This document shows positions 7,489-16,327 of a DNA stretch of 64,000 nucleotides, piece by piece. The notes under the pieces were generated by a model. That model did not search any database. It saw only the letters and a list, made by a program, of their open reading frames with translations, and was not told the origin of the DNA. Both the position numbers and the translations under genes were made by a program. The DNA lies in NCBI GenBank assembly GCA_041752455.1, contig JBGSWL010000140.1, forward strand, positions 1 to 64,000, given 5' to 3'. Every line of letters starts with the position of its first letter. Positions within the stretch are counted from its first letter, which is position 1. The stretch is from JBGSWL01 sp041752455 (GTDB lineage: Bacteria; Pseudomonadota; Alphaproteobacteria; Rhizobiales; Rhizobiaceae).

Positions 7489-8673
7489 TCAGGCGACTAG
7501 TGCCGAGGCGACAGCCCGTGCGATCACCACTTCCTCGTCGGTTTCAATGACGAGCACGCGGGTTTTACCCGTGCCGATGTCGCGGCGGCTTTCGGCGTTT
7601 GCAACCTTGTCGATGGTGATGCCCATCCAGTCGAGGTCCCGGCAAATGCGGTTGCGAACGAGAACGGAATTCTCGCCTATGCCGCCGCAGAAGACGAGAC
7701 CATCCAGGCCGCCGAGCACAGTTGCCATGGCGCCGATTTCGCGGCGGATGCGGGCAACAAAATAATCGATCGCTTCGGCCGCATGCGGATGGTCACTCTG
7801 CTCGAGGGTCCGCATGTCGTTGGAAATTCCCGACAGGCCGAGCAGGCCGCTTTCCTTGTAGAGCAAATCGGAGATGGCCGCGGCGTCCATGCCCTCGTGG
7901 TCCATCAGATAGAGCAGGACACCGGGATCGATCTGGCCGCAGCGGGTTCCCATCGCAAGGCCGTCAAGGGCTGTAAAACCCATGCTTGAGCCGACCGACT
8001 TGCCATCCCGCATGGCGCACATCGAAGCGCCATTGCCCAAATGAGCGACAACGATTCGCCCGGCGGCCAGTACCGGTTCGCTGCGTGCCAATTCGCCGGA
8101 GATGTAGTCGTAGGACAGGCCGTGAAAGCCGTATCGGCGCACACCCTTGTCGTACCAGACGCGCGGCAGCGCAAAGGTCTCGTTGACCCAAGGCTGGGCA
8201 CGGTGGAAGGCGGTGTCGAAACAGCCGACCTGTGTTGCGGCCGGAAAGGCTTCAATGGCCGCGCGCACGCCCGCCAGATTGTGCGGCTGGTGCAGTGGCG
8301 CAAGCGGTTCGAGTTGCGCCAGTTCTTCCAGCACATCGCCGGTCAGGATTACAGGCCGATCGTGCTCGGTGCCGCCATGGACGATGCGATGGCCGACGCC
8401 CGCCACTGGGCGACCCGCCAGATGCGGCTGCAGGCTGGCAAGGATCTCCGCCAGTGCACCGGCGTGGTCGTTTGCCGCGATGTCGCGGGTGGATTTCTCG
8501 CCAGTTGCCAGATCCTTCAGGACCAGCACGGTCTGGCGCGAGGCGCCAAGCCCGTCGACCTGACCGCTGACCGTTTCGCGAAGGCCGGTGCCGTTCTCGT
8601 AAAGCGAAAACTTCACCGAGGACGAGCCGGCGTTGACGGTCAGGATCACGTGTTCGGACGCGTGGTTCGTCAT
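7489..8673 (-). CDS. ackA: Acetate/propionate kinase family protein
   Basis: A 394-residue acyl-phosphate kinase of the acetate kinase family (ASKHA fold): acetyl-P (or another acyl-P) plus ADP gives ATP and the acid. Visible motifs are ILTVNAGSSSVKFSLY at the N terminus, GHRIVHGG, the VVAHLGNGASMCA phosphate loop, GTRCGQIDPG and the VFCGGIGENS adenine-binding loop. The ATG at 8673 is 2 bases after the stop of the MaoC-Pta fusion gene; a GTG at 8694 overlapping that gene is possible. It is the last gene of a fabI-DUF3141-maoC/pta-ack operon, so its physiological substrate may not be acetate alone. Confidence 0.9.
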   Translation of the reverse strand: MTNHASEHVILTVNAGSSSVKFSLYENGTGLRETVSGQVDGLGASRQTVLVLKDLATGEKSTRDIAANDHAGALAEILASLQPHLAGRPVAGVGHRIVHGGTEHDRPVILTGDVLEELAQLEPLAPLHQPHNLAGVRAAIEAFPAATQVGCFDTAFHRAQPWVNETFALPRVWYDKGVRRYGFHGLSYDYISGELARSEPVLAAGRIVVAHLGNGASMCAMRDGKSVGSSMGFTALDGLAMGTRCGQIDPGVLLYLMDHEGMDAAAISDLLYKESGLLGLSGISNDMRTLEQSDHPHAAEAIDYFVARIRREIGAMATVLGGLDGLVFCGGIGENSVLVRNRICRDLDWMGITIDKVANAESRRDIGTGKTRVLVIETDEEVVIARAVASALVA

Positions 8674-8675
8674 TG

Positions 8676-10061
8676 TCACTGCCGCTTCTGCCACTCGTGA
8701 TAGAGCGCTGCGACGGCGCAGGAGGCGAGACGCGCCTTGTCGTCATCGGCCCGGCTGGTCAGGATGATCGGGCACTTGGCGCCGAGCACGATGCCTGCGG
8801 CTTCGGCGTGAGCCAGATAGGTCAACTGCTTGGCGATCATGTTGCCGGCCTCGAGGTTCGGGGCGAGCAGGATGTCGGCATGGCCGGCAACCGGCGAGAC
8901 AATGCCCTTGGTGCGGGCGGCGCCCACATCGATGGCGTTGTCCATCGCCAGCGGACCATCGACGATGCCGCCGGTGATCTGGCCGCGTTCTGCCATCTTG
9001 GACAGGGCTGCGGCTTCGACTGTCGACGGGATCTTCGGGTTGACGTTTTCGACTGCCGACAGAACGCCGACTTTCGGTATTTCGACGCCCAGCGCACGTG
9101 CCAGATCGATGGCGTTCTGGATGATATCGACCTTTTCCGAGAGGTCCGGCGCGATGTTGATCGCCGCGTCCGTGATCATCAACAGGCGGCTCAGCCCCGG
9201 CACATCCATGGCAAAGACATGGCTCAGACGGCGGCGAGTGCGAAGGCCGCCCTCGGATTTGACGACGGCGCGCAGCAAGTCGTCGGTATGCAAATGGCCC
9301 TTCATCAGCGCGCCTGCGGCACCATCATTGACCAGCTTGACGCCGTAAGCGGCGGCGGCTGCGTGATCGTCGATATCGATCAGCTCGAACGGCGACAGAT
9401 CAGCGCCGAGCGTCTGTGCTGCGGCCATGATCTTGGCGCGGCTGCCGATCAGGATCGGGCGGATGAGGGTGTGGTGGTGGGCGAGAAGCGCGCCGCCAAG
9501 CGAGTTTTCTTCTTCAGGCGCGACAACGGCGGTCGGCAGTGCTTCCAGCGGTTCGGCCAGTTCCAGCAGCCGATCGAAGTGCACATGGCGCTGCACGGTC
9601 AGACCGGGCAGGTCCTCGGCCACGAACGAGACATCGCGCTCGGGGGCAATGACCCGCGCCTTGCCCTCGACAATGCGCGTGCCATCCAGTTTTTCCACCG
9701 ACGTGTCAAGCAGGACGACCCGACCTTCGGCTTTTTCGGTGACCTTGACCTTGATGACGAGTTCGTCGCCCGCGTGGGCCCGGCCGAGGAAGTTCAATTC
9801 CTGGCTATGGTAGAGCGTGCCCGGTCCAGGCATCTGGTTGCCGAGCACGGACGATATCAGCGAGGCAACCCACATCGACGGCGCCACCGGCTCGTCGGCA
9901 ATGCCGTCGCCATCGTGATCGTGCTTGGGCAAGTGCGCCGGATTGTGGTTGCCGGACGAAGAAGCGAAAACGAAGAAGTCGTCGGCGCGGCAAAGCCGAC
10001 GCGCCGTCGCTTCCATCCCCACTTCGATGCGGTCGTAGGGCGTGTTGGCATAGGTGGTCAT
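8676..10061 (-). CDS. Fusion of MaoC-like (R)-enoyl-CoA hydratase and phosphate acetyl/butyryltransferase
   Basis: A 461-residue two-domain enzyme. Residues 1 to about 145 are a hotdog-fold MaoC-type domain with F.FASSSGNHNPAHL (hydratase Asp/His-like region, here with N-H-N) and LNFLGRAHAGDEL. Residues from about 160 to the end are a phosphotransacylase domain (LLAHHHTLIRPILIGS, MKGHLHTDDLLRAVV, LLITDAAINIAPDL, GPLAMDNAID, NLEAGNMIAKQL). Such fusions are annotated in rhizobia as bifunctional enoyl-CoA hydratase/phosphate acetyltransferase. The domain pair would hydrate an enoyl-CoA and swap CoA for phosphate on an acyl group, and the kinase encoded just downstream could then make ATP. Real substrates are unknown. 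Confidence 0.88.
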   Translation of the reverse strand: MTTYANTPYDRIEVGMEATARRLCRADDFFVFASSSGNHNPAHLPKHDHDGDGIADEPVAPSMWVASLISSVLGNQMPGPGTLYHSQELNFLGRAHAGDELVIKVKVTEKAEGRVVLLDTSVEKLDGTRIVEGKARVIAPERDVSFVAEDLPGLTVQRHVHFDRLLELAEPLEALPTAVVAPEEENSLGGALLAHHHTLIRPILIGSRAKIMAAAQTLGADLSPFELIDIDDHAAAAAYGVKLVNDGAAGALMKGHLHTDDLLRAVVKSEGGLRTRRRLSHVFAMDVPGLSRLLMITDAAINIAPDLSEKVDIIQNAIDLARALGVEIPKVGVLSAVENVNPKIPSTVEAAALSKMAERGQITGGIVDGPLAMDNAIDVGAARTKGIVSPVAGHADILLAPNLEAGNMIAKQLTYLAHAEAAGIVLGAKCPIILTSRADDDKARLASCAVAALYHEWQKRQ

Positions 10062-10076
10062 GGTCGGCCCTTTGAC

Positions 10077-12404
10077 TCAGTTGACGGCGACGGGTGACAG
10101 ATCAAGCAGCGCGCGGATTTCGTTCATGCGTTCGATGGTGTGCGGCTCCATATCTTCGACTGCACCGACGATATAATCGACGATTTCCATCGCGTGGTCA
10201 CGTTCTGCCGTTGTCGCCAGCAAATGCGGCAGTGTTGCCAACGCTTCGTCATGCGCAAATTGCACGATCAGGGTCTGGTCGTGGATCAGGCGGCTGCGCG
10301 TTGTAGCACCGAGTGAGGCGAACGGCTCGCGTTCCGTCAGCACTTCCGATGACCGCTCGAGCCGGTCACGGCGGACATCGCCGCGCGTCGATGCAAGCAG
10401 AACCAGAATGCGGATGACGGCTTCCGCCGTGCCGCCAAGGCTGATCCGCTCCAGCGCCGACTGGACGACGTCCAGCGTTTTCAGTTCGTCCGGATGCTTC
10501 AGCGTGCGGGACTTGGCGTGCGGGCGGCCATACCAGAGCGCCAGCGGGTTGGCGTAAAGTGTCAGGAACAGAGTCTCGTGGTAGGTGGCGCGCATGTCGC
10601 GGAACATGTCCCAGGACAGTTCCATCATGTCGGCGGCAATGCTTTCCATGATGCGGAACGGGTTGTTCTCGGCGACCGGGTTCCGGTTGGCGCGCACCTG
10701 GTCCGCCATGGCCGGAACCTGTGCCATCATCGGGTTGGTCGAGGCCATCATGGAGCGTTGCATCCGCATCGGATGCATCTGCCGCTTGGCGGCGCCCATG
10801 GCCGGGTTGACCATGGCCTGGACAAACGGCCGCGCCGTTGTCTCGTAGGTTTCCGCCAGTTGCGAGGACAGGCGCGAGACGGCGGCAAACGCCATTTCCT
10901 CGCCGCGCAAATCGTCGATCAAGGCAAGGTCAGCCATCTTGCGCTTGTTGAAATCGACGGCGTAGCTGCGTTCGATCCCGTCGCCATGCACATCGGTGAT
11001 GACCATTTCATAGAGACCGGGCGGCAGCGCCTCGATGGTCTTCAGGGTCGAGGCCATCTGGCTGTGCTCTTTTTTCGCCACCGACGACGACACGAAAATA
11101 CCGAGATGCCCGACTTCCTCGTGGATCATGTAGATGATCCGCTGGCCGAGCACTTCGATCTCGCGCTCGTCTGCATAGGTGTCGATGATCCAGTTCAGCG
11201 CCTGCTGTGGCGGGGTGATGTTGTCGCCGTAGGAGGCGAACACGATCACCGGTGCGCGAATGGCCTTCAGGTCGATACCGCGGCCCGTTTCAAGGCGCGC
11301 TTCGTTCTTGCCAAGCTTGTTGCCGACAAACAGGTTTTCGACGATCCAGCGGATTTCGTCGCCGTTCATCAGGAACAGGCCGCCCCACCACTTTTCAAAT
11401 TCGAGGAAGCGGGCCGGGTCTTCGTCAGCCTGGGTGTAGAGGTCATAGTATTTGCGGAACCAGGTACGGCCCGGGTTCAGCATCTCGAAATTCTGGACCA
11501 GATCGGCGCCATCGAACACGCCGCCGCCAAGGTCCGACATCAGGATTGCCGGCAGAACGCCGCCGACGATGCCGCCGGTGTAGCGCATCGGGTCCTGGCC
11601 GAGGCGGCCGGACCAATAGGACATCGGCGCGCCGTTCAGGACGATCGGGCCGGCGAGATCCGGATTGGTTGCTGCAAGAATGGCGGTTGCCCAGCCGCCC
11701 TGGCAATTGCCGATGACGATGGGCTTGGGCGCATCGGGATGGCGGCGGCGGATCTCGCGCAGGAATTCGGCTTCTGCGTAGGTCACGTCGGCAATGGTCT
11801 GGCCGGGCTCCGGCTGCGGACGGAAGGCCACGAAATAGACCGGATGCCCATCTGCCAGCGCAACGCCGACCTGGCTGTCCTTCTTGAAGCCGCCAATGCC
11901 GGGGCCGTGACCGGCGCGCGGGTCGATGATCACATAGGGGCGCTTGAAGGCGAGGGTTTCGCCACCCTTCGGCAGGATATGCAGCAGCATGTAATTGCAG
12001 GGGCGGCGCAGCGTGCGCGCATCGACGACGATCTCGTAATCGTAGATCAGGACGGGTGGAGCACCGGCAGCTTCATGCTCCAGGAAGATGTCGCCGCGCT
12101 GGCGCAGGATGTCGGTGACCAGCACTGAACGTTCTGCGGCGTCTCGCCAGTATTCGCCAAAGGCCTGCATCAACTCATTCGGCTGGCTCATGGCGCGCAG
12201 TGCTTCGGTCAGGCCATCGACCTTTGCGCCCATGCGATCACCGGCCTCGCGGTATTCGTGGTGGCTTCGGGTGTAGTGCTTCTCGATCGCTTCCCGAAGC
12301 ATCTCATGCTGCTTCAGTTCGCCGTTGGCAGGCTGCGCGAAGTGGCGGGCGTTCTCGGCGTTGAACGCCATCCAGTCCATCGGATTGAAGCCTTGCATGT
12401 TCAT
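10077..12404 (-). CDS. DUF3141 alpha/beta hydrolase, PHA-synthase-like
   Basis: A large 775-residue protein of the DUF3141 family. The central alpha/beta-hydrolase region resembles class I PHA synthases: it carries a Cys nucleophile elbow GNCQGGWA (around residues 232-239) instead of the usual Ser, followed by a PIVLNGAPMSYWSG segment and later FASYGDNITPPQQALNWI (acid) and EEVGHLGIFVS (His). Long N-terminal and C-terminal extensions without clear motifs flank it. There is no signal peptide. It is the second gene of the operon starting with fabI. A role in polyhydroxyalkanoate or acyl-CoA metabolism is suggested by the Cys box and neighbours, but the reaction is not established. Confidence 0.85.
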   Translation of the reverse strand: MNMQGFNPMDWMAFNAENARHFAQPANGELKQHEMLREAIEKHYTRSHHEYREAGDRMGAKVDGLTEALRAMSQPNELMQAFGEYWRDAAERSVLVTDILRQRGDIFLEHEAAGAPPVLIYDYEIVVDARTLRRPCNYMLLHILPKGGETLAFKRPYVIIDPRAGHGPGIGGFKKDSQVGVALADGHPVYFVAFRPQPEPGQTIADVTYAEAEFLREIRRRHPDAPKPIVIGNCQGGWATAILAATNPDLAGPIVLNGAPMSYWSGRLGQDPMRYTGGIVGGVLPAILMSDLGGGVFDGADLVQNFEMLNPGRTWFRKYYDLYTQADEDPARFLEFEKWWGGLFLMNGDEIRWIVENLFVGNKLGKNEARLETGRGIDLKAIRAPVIVFASYGDNITPPQQALNWIIDTYADEREIEVLGQRIIYMIHEEVGHLGIFVSSSVAKKEHSQMASTLKTIEALPPGLYEMVITDVHGDGIERSYAVDFNKRKMADLALIDDLRGEEMAFAAVSRLSSQLAETYETTARPFVQAMVNPAMGAAKRQMHPMRMQRSMMASTNPMMAQVPAMADQVRANRNPVAENNPFRIMESIAADMMELSWDMFRDMRATYHETLFLTLYANPLALWYGRPHAKSRTLKHPDELKTLDVVQSALERISLGGTAEAVIRILVLLASTRGDVRRDRLERSSEVLTEREPFASLGATTRSRLIHDQTLIVQFAHDEALATLPHLLATTAERDHAMEIVDYIVGAVEDMEPHTIERMNEIRALLDLSPVAVN

Positions 12405-12421
12405 GACAGGTCCTTTGGGCG

Positions 12422-13186
12422 TCAGCCCGTTACGTGATAGCCGCCGTCGATCGGATGGATCGAGCCGGTGACGTTGCGCGCTTCGTCAGAAGCCAGAAAC
12501 GCCGCATAGGCACCAACATCGTCGATGGTTGCGAGCGTATGCGTCGGCGCGCGGTCGCGGTTGCGATCCATCAGGTCGTCGAAATGAGCTATGCCGGAGG
12601 CGGCGCGCGTCTGGAGCGGGCCGGGTGACAGCGCGTGGACGGAAATGCCCTTCGGTCCGAGTTCAGCGGCGGCATAGCGCACCACCGATTCGAGCGCTGC
12701 CTTGACCGGACCCATGACGTTGTAGTTCTCGACGACCTTTTCCGAACCGTAGAAGGTGACCGTCATGCAGGTGCCGCCGGCTGCCATCATCGGCTCAGCC
12801 TTGCGGACCATACGAAGGAATGAATGGACCGAGATGTCCATGGCGATGCCGAACCCTTCGCGCGAGCAATCAATGACGCGACCGTGCAGGTCATCCTTCG
12901 GGCAGAACGCGATGGAGTGAAGCAAGATGTCGAGCTTGCTCCATTTTTCGCCGATCGTTTCAAACAGCGCGTCGAGTTGATCGTCATGGGTGACATCGAG
13001 CGGCGCGATGATTGTGGCGCCGATCTCTTCGGCCAGCGGGCGCACATGCGGCTCGGCCTTGGCGTTGAGGTAGGTGATGGCAAGGTCGGCGCCTTGCGCC
13101 TTGAGGGCCTTCGCGCAGCCCCAAGCGATCGAGTCGGCATTGGCAACGCCGACAATCAGTGCTTTCTTGCCATTCAGCGAAAACAT
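12422..13186 (-). CDS. fabI: Enoyl-[acyl-carrier-protein] reductase FabI-like
   Basis: A 254-residue short-chain dehydrogenase of the FabI family that reduces enoyl-ACP/CoA with NAD(P)H. The nucleotide loop is GVANADSIAWGCAKAL near the N terminus, HSIAFCP marks the central strand and the catalytic pair is Tyr-x6-Lys in YNVMGPVKA, the spacing specific to FabI rather than classical SDRs. The start ATG is at 13186; longer upstream ORF codons run into the promoter. It is the first gene of the DUF3141/MaoC-Pta/AckA operon, so this is probably a second FabI paralogue dedicated to that module rather than the housekeeping copy; this is inference. Confidence 0.85.
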   Translation of the reverse strand: MFSLNGKKALIVGVANADSIAWGCAKALKAQGADLAITYLNAKAEPHVRPLAEEIGATIIAPLDVTHDDQLDALFETIGEKWSKLDILLHSIAFCPKDDLHGRVIDCSREGFGIAMDISVHSFLRMVRKAEPMMAAGGTCMTVTFYGSEKVVENYNVMGPVKAALESVVRYAAAELGPKGISVHALSPGPLQTRAASGIAHFDDLMDRNRDRAPTHTLATIDDVGAYAAFLASDEARNVTGSIHPIDGGYHVTG

Positions 13187-13296
13187 GAGCGACCCCCGTG
13201 CTGCGCCGCACACTAGGCCTGCAAGATCACAGTTCTGTGGCAGTCCGGTACGTGTCAGATTGCAGGTGGAGCGGTTGCCGCTACCGCGAGACCAGA

Positions 13297-14667
13297 ATGC
13301 GCAAGGTTTTTGAAGGCGTGACCAGAAAAGGCACCGGCCCCGCGATTTTCCTTGCCGCTGTGATGGCGACAACACCCTTGGCAGCAACCGATGGCGGGGG
13401 CATGGCGCTACCTGCACCCGTCACCGATGAAGTCTATCTGGCGTTCGGCGAGGCTGAAGTGCGCCTTGGCCGCGACCTGTTTTATGACCCGCTGCTGTCT
13501 GGCAACCGAAACATTGCCTGTGCGACCTGCCACCATCCGCGCCATGGCTCCGCAGACGGCCTGTCGCTCGGCCTTGGCGAAGGCGGCAAGGGGCTCGGCC
13601 CGGACCGTGTCGCCGATACGGTGAACACGCCGGAACAGCGCATCCCGCGCAATGCACCGGCGCTCTGGAACCTCGGCGCCAAGGAATTCACGGTGCTCTT
13701 CCATGATGGGCGGGTGGAGGTCGATCCGTCGCGCGTTTCCGGTCTGCGCACGCCATTGGAAGAGGACATGGAGATCGGCTTTGCCAATCTCCTGTCGGCG
13801 CAGTCCATGTTCCCCATGCTGTCGCCCAATGAAATGGCCGGCCACTACAAGGAAAACGAGATTGCGCTCGCGGTCCGGCTTGGCCGTCTGACCGGCGAGA
13901 ACGGTGCCTTTGGTCGGATAGCCAAGCGTATCGAGGCGGTTCCGGACTACCGCGACGCGTTTGCCATGGCGTATCCCGAAATCGCGGCCGGCCGGCCGAT
14001 CGCCTTCACCGACATTACCAACGCGATCGCATCCTTTTTGGCCACCGAGTTCCGCTCTGATACCAGCCCGTTCGATGCGGCACTGCGTGGCGAAACTGAA
14101 CTTGCGGGTGCTGCTGCGGACGGGATGAAACTGTTCTACGGCGAGGCGGACTGTGCGACGTGCCACGCCGGTCCGTTCCTGACCGACCACAAATTCCATG
14201 CCATGGGCCAGCCGCAGATCGGCCCCGGCAAGGCCGAGCGGTTTGAAAAGCATGATCGCGACGTCGGGCGCATGCGCGTGACCAATGATCCGGCGGATGC
14301 CTATGCTTTTCGCACGCCCAGCCTGCGCAACATCCTGAAGACCGGGCCCTGGGGCCATTCGGGCGCCTATTCGGACATGGCGGCATTCATTGCCCAGCAC
14401 GCCGATCCGGTTGCCGGGCTTTTTGCCTATGACCGCACGAATGCAGTGCTGCCGCCATTGCCGAATGCGGTCGACCACGCGATCCTCGACGCCTCCGAGG
14501 AGGTCACAGCGATTGCGGCAGCGGTGAAGGTGACGCCGGTTGCGCTGATGGCGGGCGAAATCGATGCGCTGATTGCGTTCCTAGGGGCGCTCACCGACGA
14601 GGCGGCGTTGTCCGGTCGGCTCGGCGTTCCTGAAACGGTGCCAAGCGGCCTACCCGTTGATCGCTGA
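13297..14667 (+). CDS. Di-haem cytochrome c peroxidase / MauG-like protein
   Basis: A periplasmic di-haem protein of 456 residues with an N-terminal signal segment (hydrophobic stretch about residues 14-27 after RKG). Two CATCH haem sites are present, one in NIACATCHHPRHG and one in GEADCATCHAGPF, and the second domain has the MAUG/CcpA pattern AFRTPSLRNILKTGPWGHSGAYSD. Family members reduce hydrogen peroxide using cytochrome c or oxidise protein side chains. No partner substrate protein is adjacent, so a peroxide-detoxifying role is the simplest reading. It is divergent from fabI with a 110-base gap. The ATG at 13297 fits the signal peptide better than an upstream codon at 13198. Confidence 0.85.
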   Translation: MRKVFEGVTRKGTGPAIFLAAVMATTPLAATDGGGMALPAPVTDEVYLAFGEAEVRLGRDLFYDPLLSGNRNIACATCHHPRHGSADGLSLGLGEGGKGLGPDRVADTVNTPEQRIPRNAPALWNLGAKEFTVLFHDGRVEVDPSRVSGLRTPLEEDMEIGFANLLSAQSMFPMLSPNEMAGHYKENEIALAVRLGRLTGENGAFGRIAKRIEAVPDYRDAFAMAYPEIAAGRPIAFTDITNAIASFLATEFRSDTSPFDAALRGETELAGAAADGMKLFYGEADCATCHAGPFLTDHKFHAMGQPQIGPGKAERFEKHDRDVGRMRVTNDPADAYAFRTPSLRNILKTGPWGHSGAYSDMAAFIAQHADPVAGLFAYDRTNAVLPPLPNAVDHAILDASEEVTAIAAAVKVTPVALMAGEIDALIAFLGALTDEAALSGRLGVPETVPSGLPVDR

Positions 14668-14673
14668 GACAAA

Positions 14674-14808
14674 TTACCGGGATGATGCAACCGGCATCGA
14701 ACCCGACCGGTCCACAAAGCGTGGCCCGGAAGCTGCTGAAGCGGGACCATGGGGTGCGAGCAGAGCGAGGGCTGTCACGGCCGACGGCAAAACCTGTAAG
14801 CGAAGCAT
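14674..14808 (-). CDS. Candidate small secreted peptide downstream of xylR
   Basis: A 44-codon reading frame that begins 18 bases after the xylR stop codon, with a good ribosome site (GGGGAG, 7 bases before ATG at 14808). The product begins MLRLQVLPSAVTALALLAP and has an Ala-rich cleavage-like site PASA|AS, leaving only about 18 mature residues. That pattern looks like a signal peptide or a short exported/membrane peptide. I recognise no family. It could be a real small gene co-transcribed with xylR or a chance frame in a GC-rich gap between convergent genes. Confidence 0.35.
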   Translation of the reverse strand: MLRLQVLPSAVTALALLAPHGPASAASGPRFVDRSGSMPVASSR

Positions 14809-14825
14809 CGGTACTCTCCCCGGTG

Positions 14826-16115
14826 TCATGCGGCGCGACCGGACGTATTGTTTGCCACAAGTTCGTTGGTCACGTGGTCGAGGGCGAGGGCAGCTGCACC
14901 CTGCGCCCAAACCATGTTGCCCCAGGCATGGATTTCGACCTTCGGGCCATGACCGCCGCCCGTATCAGGCGACATGATTCCCATTTCCGCAAGCACATCC
15001 TGCGCATAGAGGTAGTCATAGCGCATGCGCTCGCCCGACAGGATGATCAGTGACGGATCAAACAACGTCACCACATTGGACAGGCCGAGCGCCAGGTATC
15101 GCCCCGCGCGGTGGAAGATCGAGCGCGCGGCGGCATTGCCGGCCTTGGCATGCGAATAAAGGCTTTCAAGGACATGCAGCGGCTCTTCGGCAGGCGAGTT
15201 CCAGTTCAGCGCGGTCGAGGCTTCGCGAACCAACGCATAATCGGCGACATAGGCTTCAAGGCATCCGCGCTGGCCGCAGCGGCATAGTGCTCCGTCGAGT
15301 TGCACCTTGGTGTGGCCAAGCTCCATGCCCATGCCGTTGGCACCGCGATAGAGCGCGTGATTGATGACAAGCCCCATGCCGATGCCGTGTTCGATGGTCA
15401 CTACGGCAAAATCCGCCAGGCGGCGGCCTGCGCCAAACCAGAGTTCGGCCATCGTCAGAAGATTGGCATCGTTGTCGATGGCAACGGTGATCCCGAGCCG
15501 ACGCTCCAGCAGATCGCGCAGCGGCACATCGCGTTCGGCCATGATCGGGCACCAGCTGACCATGCCCATGTCGGCATCGACGAAGCCGGGAACACCAAGG
15601 CCGATGGCGCTGATGTCGTCACGCGTCAGGCCGCTTCCGGCGATCACCTCATCGAGAATTGCTTCGGTTTCCGACAGGATATCCGCGGTCGAATGGCGGG
15701 CGTGACGGCGCGGCATCGATGCCTCGGCGATGCGGTTTCCTGCAAAATCGACGATCACCGCCGAGTGCGCGGGCGACGACAACTTGATGCCGGCGACATG
15801 GCGCGCTTGCGGGCGTACGCACAGCGCAACGGGCGGACGTCCGCGACTTGCATCGGTGTCGCGGGCCGGTTGCCCGGTTTCCATGATCAGGCCGGCTTCG
15901 ATCAGTTCCGAGGTGATCGCCGATACCGAGCCGGGGCTGATGCCGACAACCTTGGCAATATCGATCCGCGCCAGACTTCCGGCAGCACGGATCGCCTCGA
16001 ACACCTGCTGGCGCAGCGGCTTGCCGCTGCTCGTCGCCATGGGCGAGGTCAACGGACCGCAGCCCGGCGTATCGCCGGCAGGTTGTCCATCACTCATTGC
16101 CGTTTTGTTGAGCAT
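14826..16115 (-). CDS. xylR: ROK-family transcriptional repressor of xylose genes
   Basis: A 429-residue ROK repressor. The N-terminal winged helix-turn-helix spans about residues 32-95 (LARIDIAKVVGISPGSVSAITSELIEAGLI), followed by a sugar-kinase-like ROK domain with AIGLGVPGFVD, DNDANLLTMAE, and the zinc-binding CRCGQRGCLEAYV motif (G-H-T at GMELGHTKVQ). In alphaproteobacteria ROK XylR proteins repress xyl genes and release on xylose. It is divergent from xylF with palindromes between the two genes that could be its operator. The start ATG at 16115 lacks a strong ribosome site; an ATG at 16097 is an alternative. Confidence 0.88.
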   Translation of the reverse strand: MLNKTAMSDGQPAGDTPGCGPLTSPMATSSGKPLRQQVFEAIRAAGSLARIDIAKVVGISPGSVSAITSELIEAGLIMETGQPARDTDASRGRPPVALCVRPQARHVAGIKLSSPAHSAVIVDFAGNRIAEASMPRRHARHSTADILSETEAILDEVIAGSGLTRDDISAIGLGVPGFVDADMGMVSWCPIMAERDVPLRDLLERRLGITVAIDNDANLLTMAELWFGAGRRLADFAVVTIEHGIGMGLVINHALYRGANGMGMELGHTKVQLDGALCRCGQRGCLEAYVADYALVREASTALNWNSPAEEPLHVLESLYSHAKAGNAAARSIFHRAGRYLALGLSNVVTLFDPSLIILSGERMRYDYLYAQDVLAEMGIMSPDTGGGHGPKVEIHAWGNMVWAQGAAALALDHVTNELVANNTSGRAA

Positions 16116-16224
16116 TTAATTCAAGGGTCGATCTAAAAGCGCATCGAAAGCGGTCCTCTTCCGCTATCAATGGCCGAAATCGACCGTCCTCCCTGCAAAA
16201 ACCTATCCGAAAGCGCAGGAAATC

Positions 16225-16253
16225 GTCAAATTAATTTTGACAAATGAATTTAA
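16225..16253. promoter_or_regulatory. Candidate XylR operator / xylF promoter
   Basis: An AT-rich island in the 212-base gap between xylR and xylF contains GTCAAATTAATTTTGAC (16225-16241), an inverted repeat with perfect 6-base arms, overlapped by a second imperfect palindrome (TTAATTT...AATTTAA, 16231-16253). A TTGACA -35-like hexamer lies inside it at 16237-16242. The arrangement suits repression of xylF by the divergent ROK regulator. The assignment to XylR is inferred from position. Confidence 0.5.
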
Positions 16254-16327
16254 CATGGCATGTTTCGAAAATCGGCGTGTTGCCGTGACGCTCCGGAGAA
16301 GCGTCTCAAACCGGGAGGTATTTTTCA

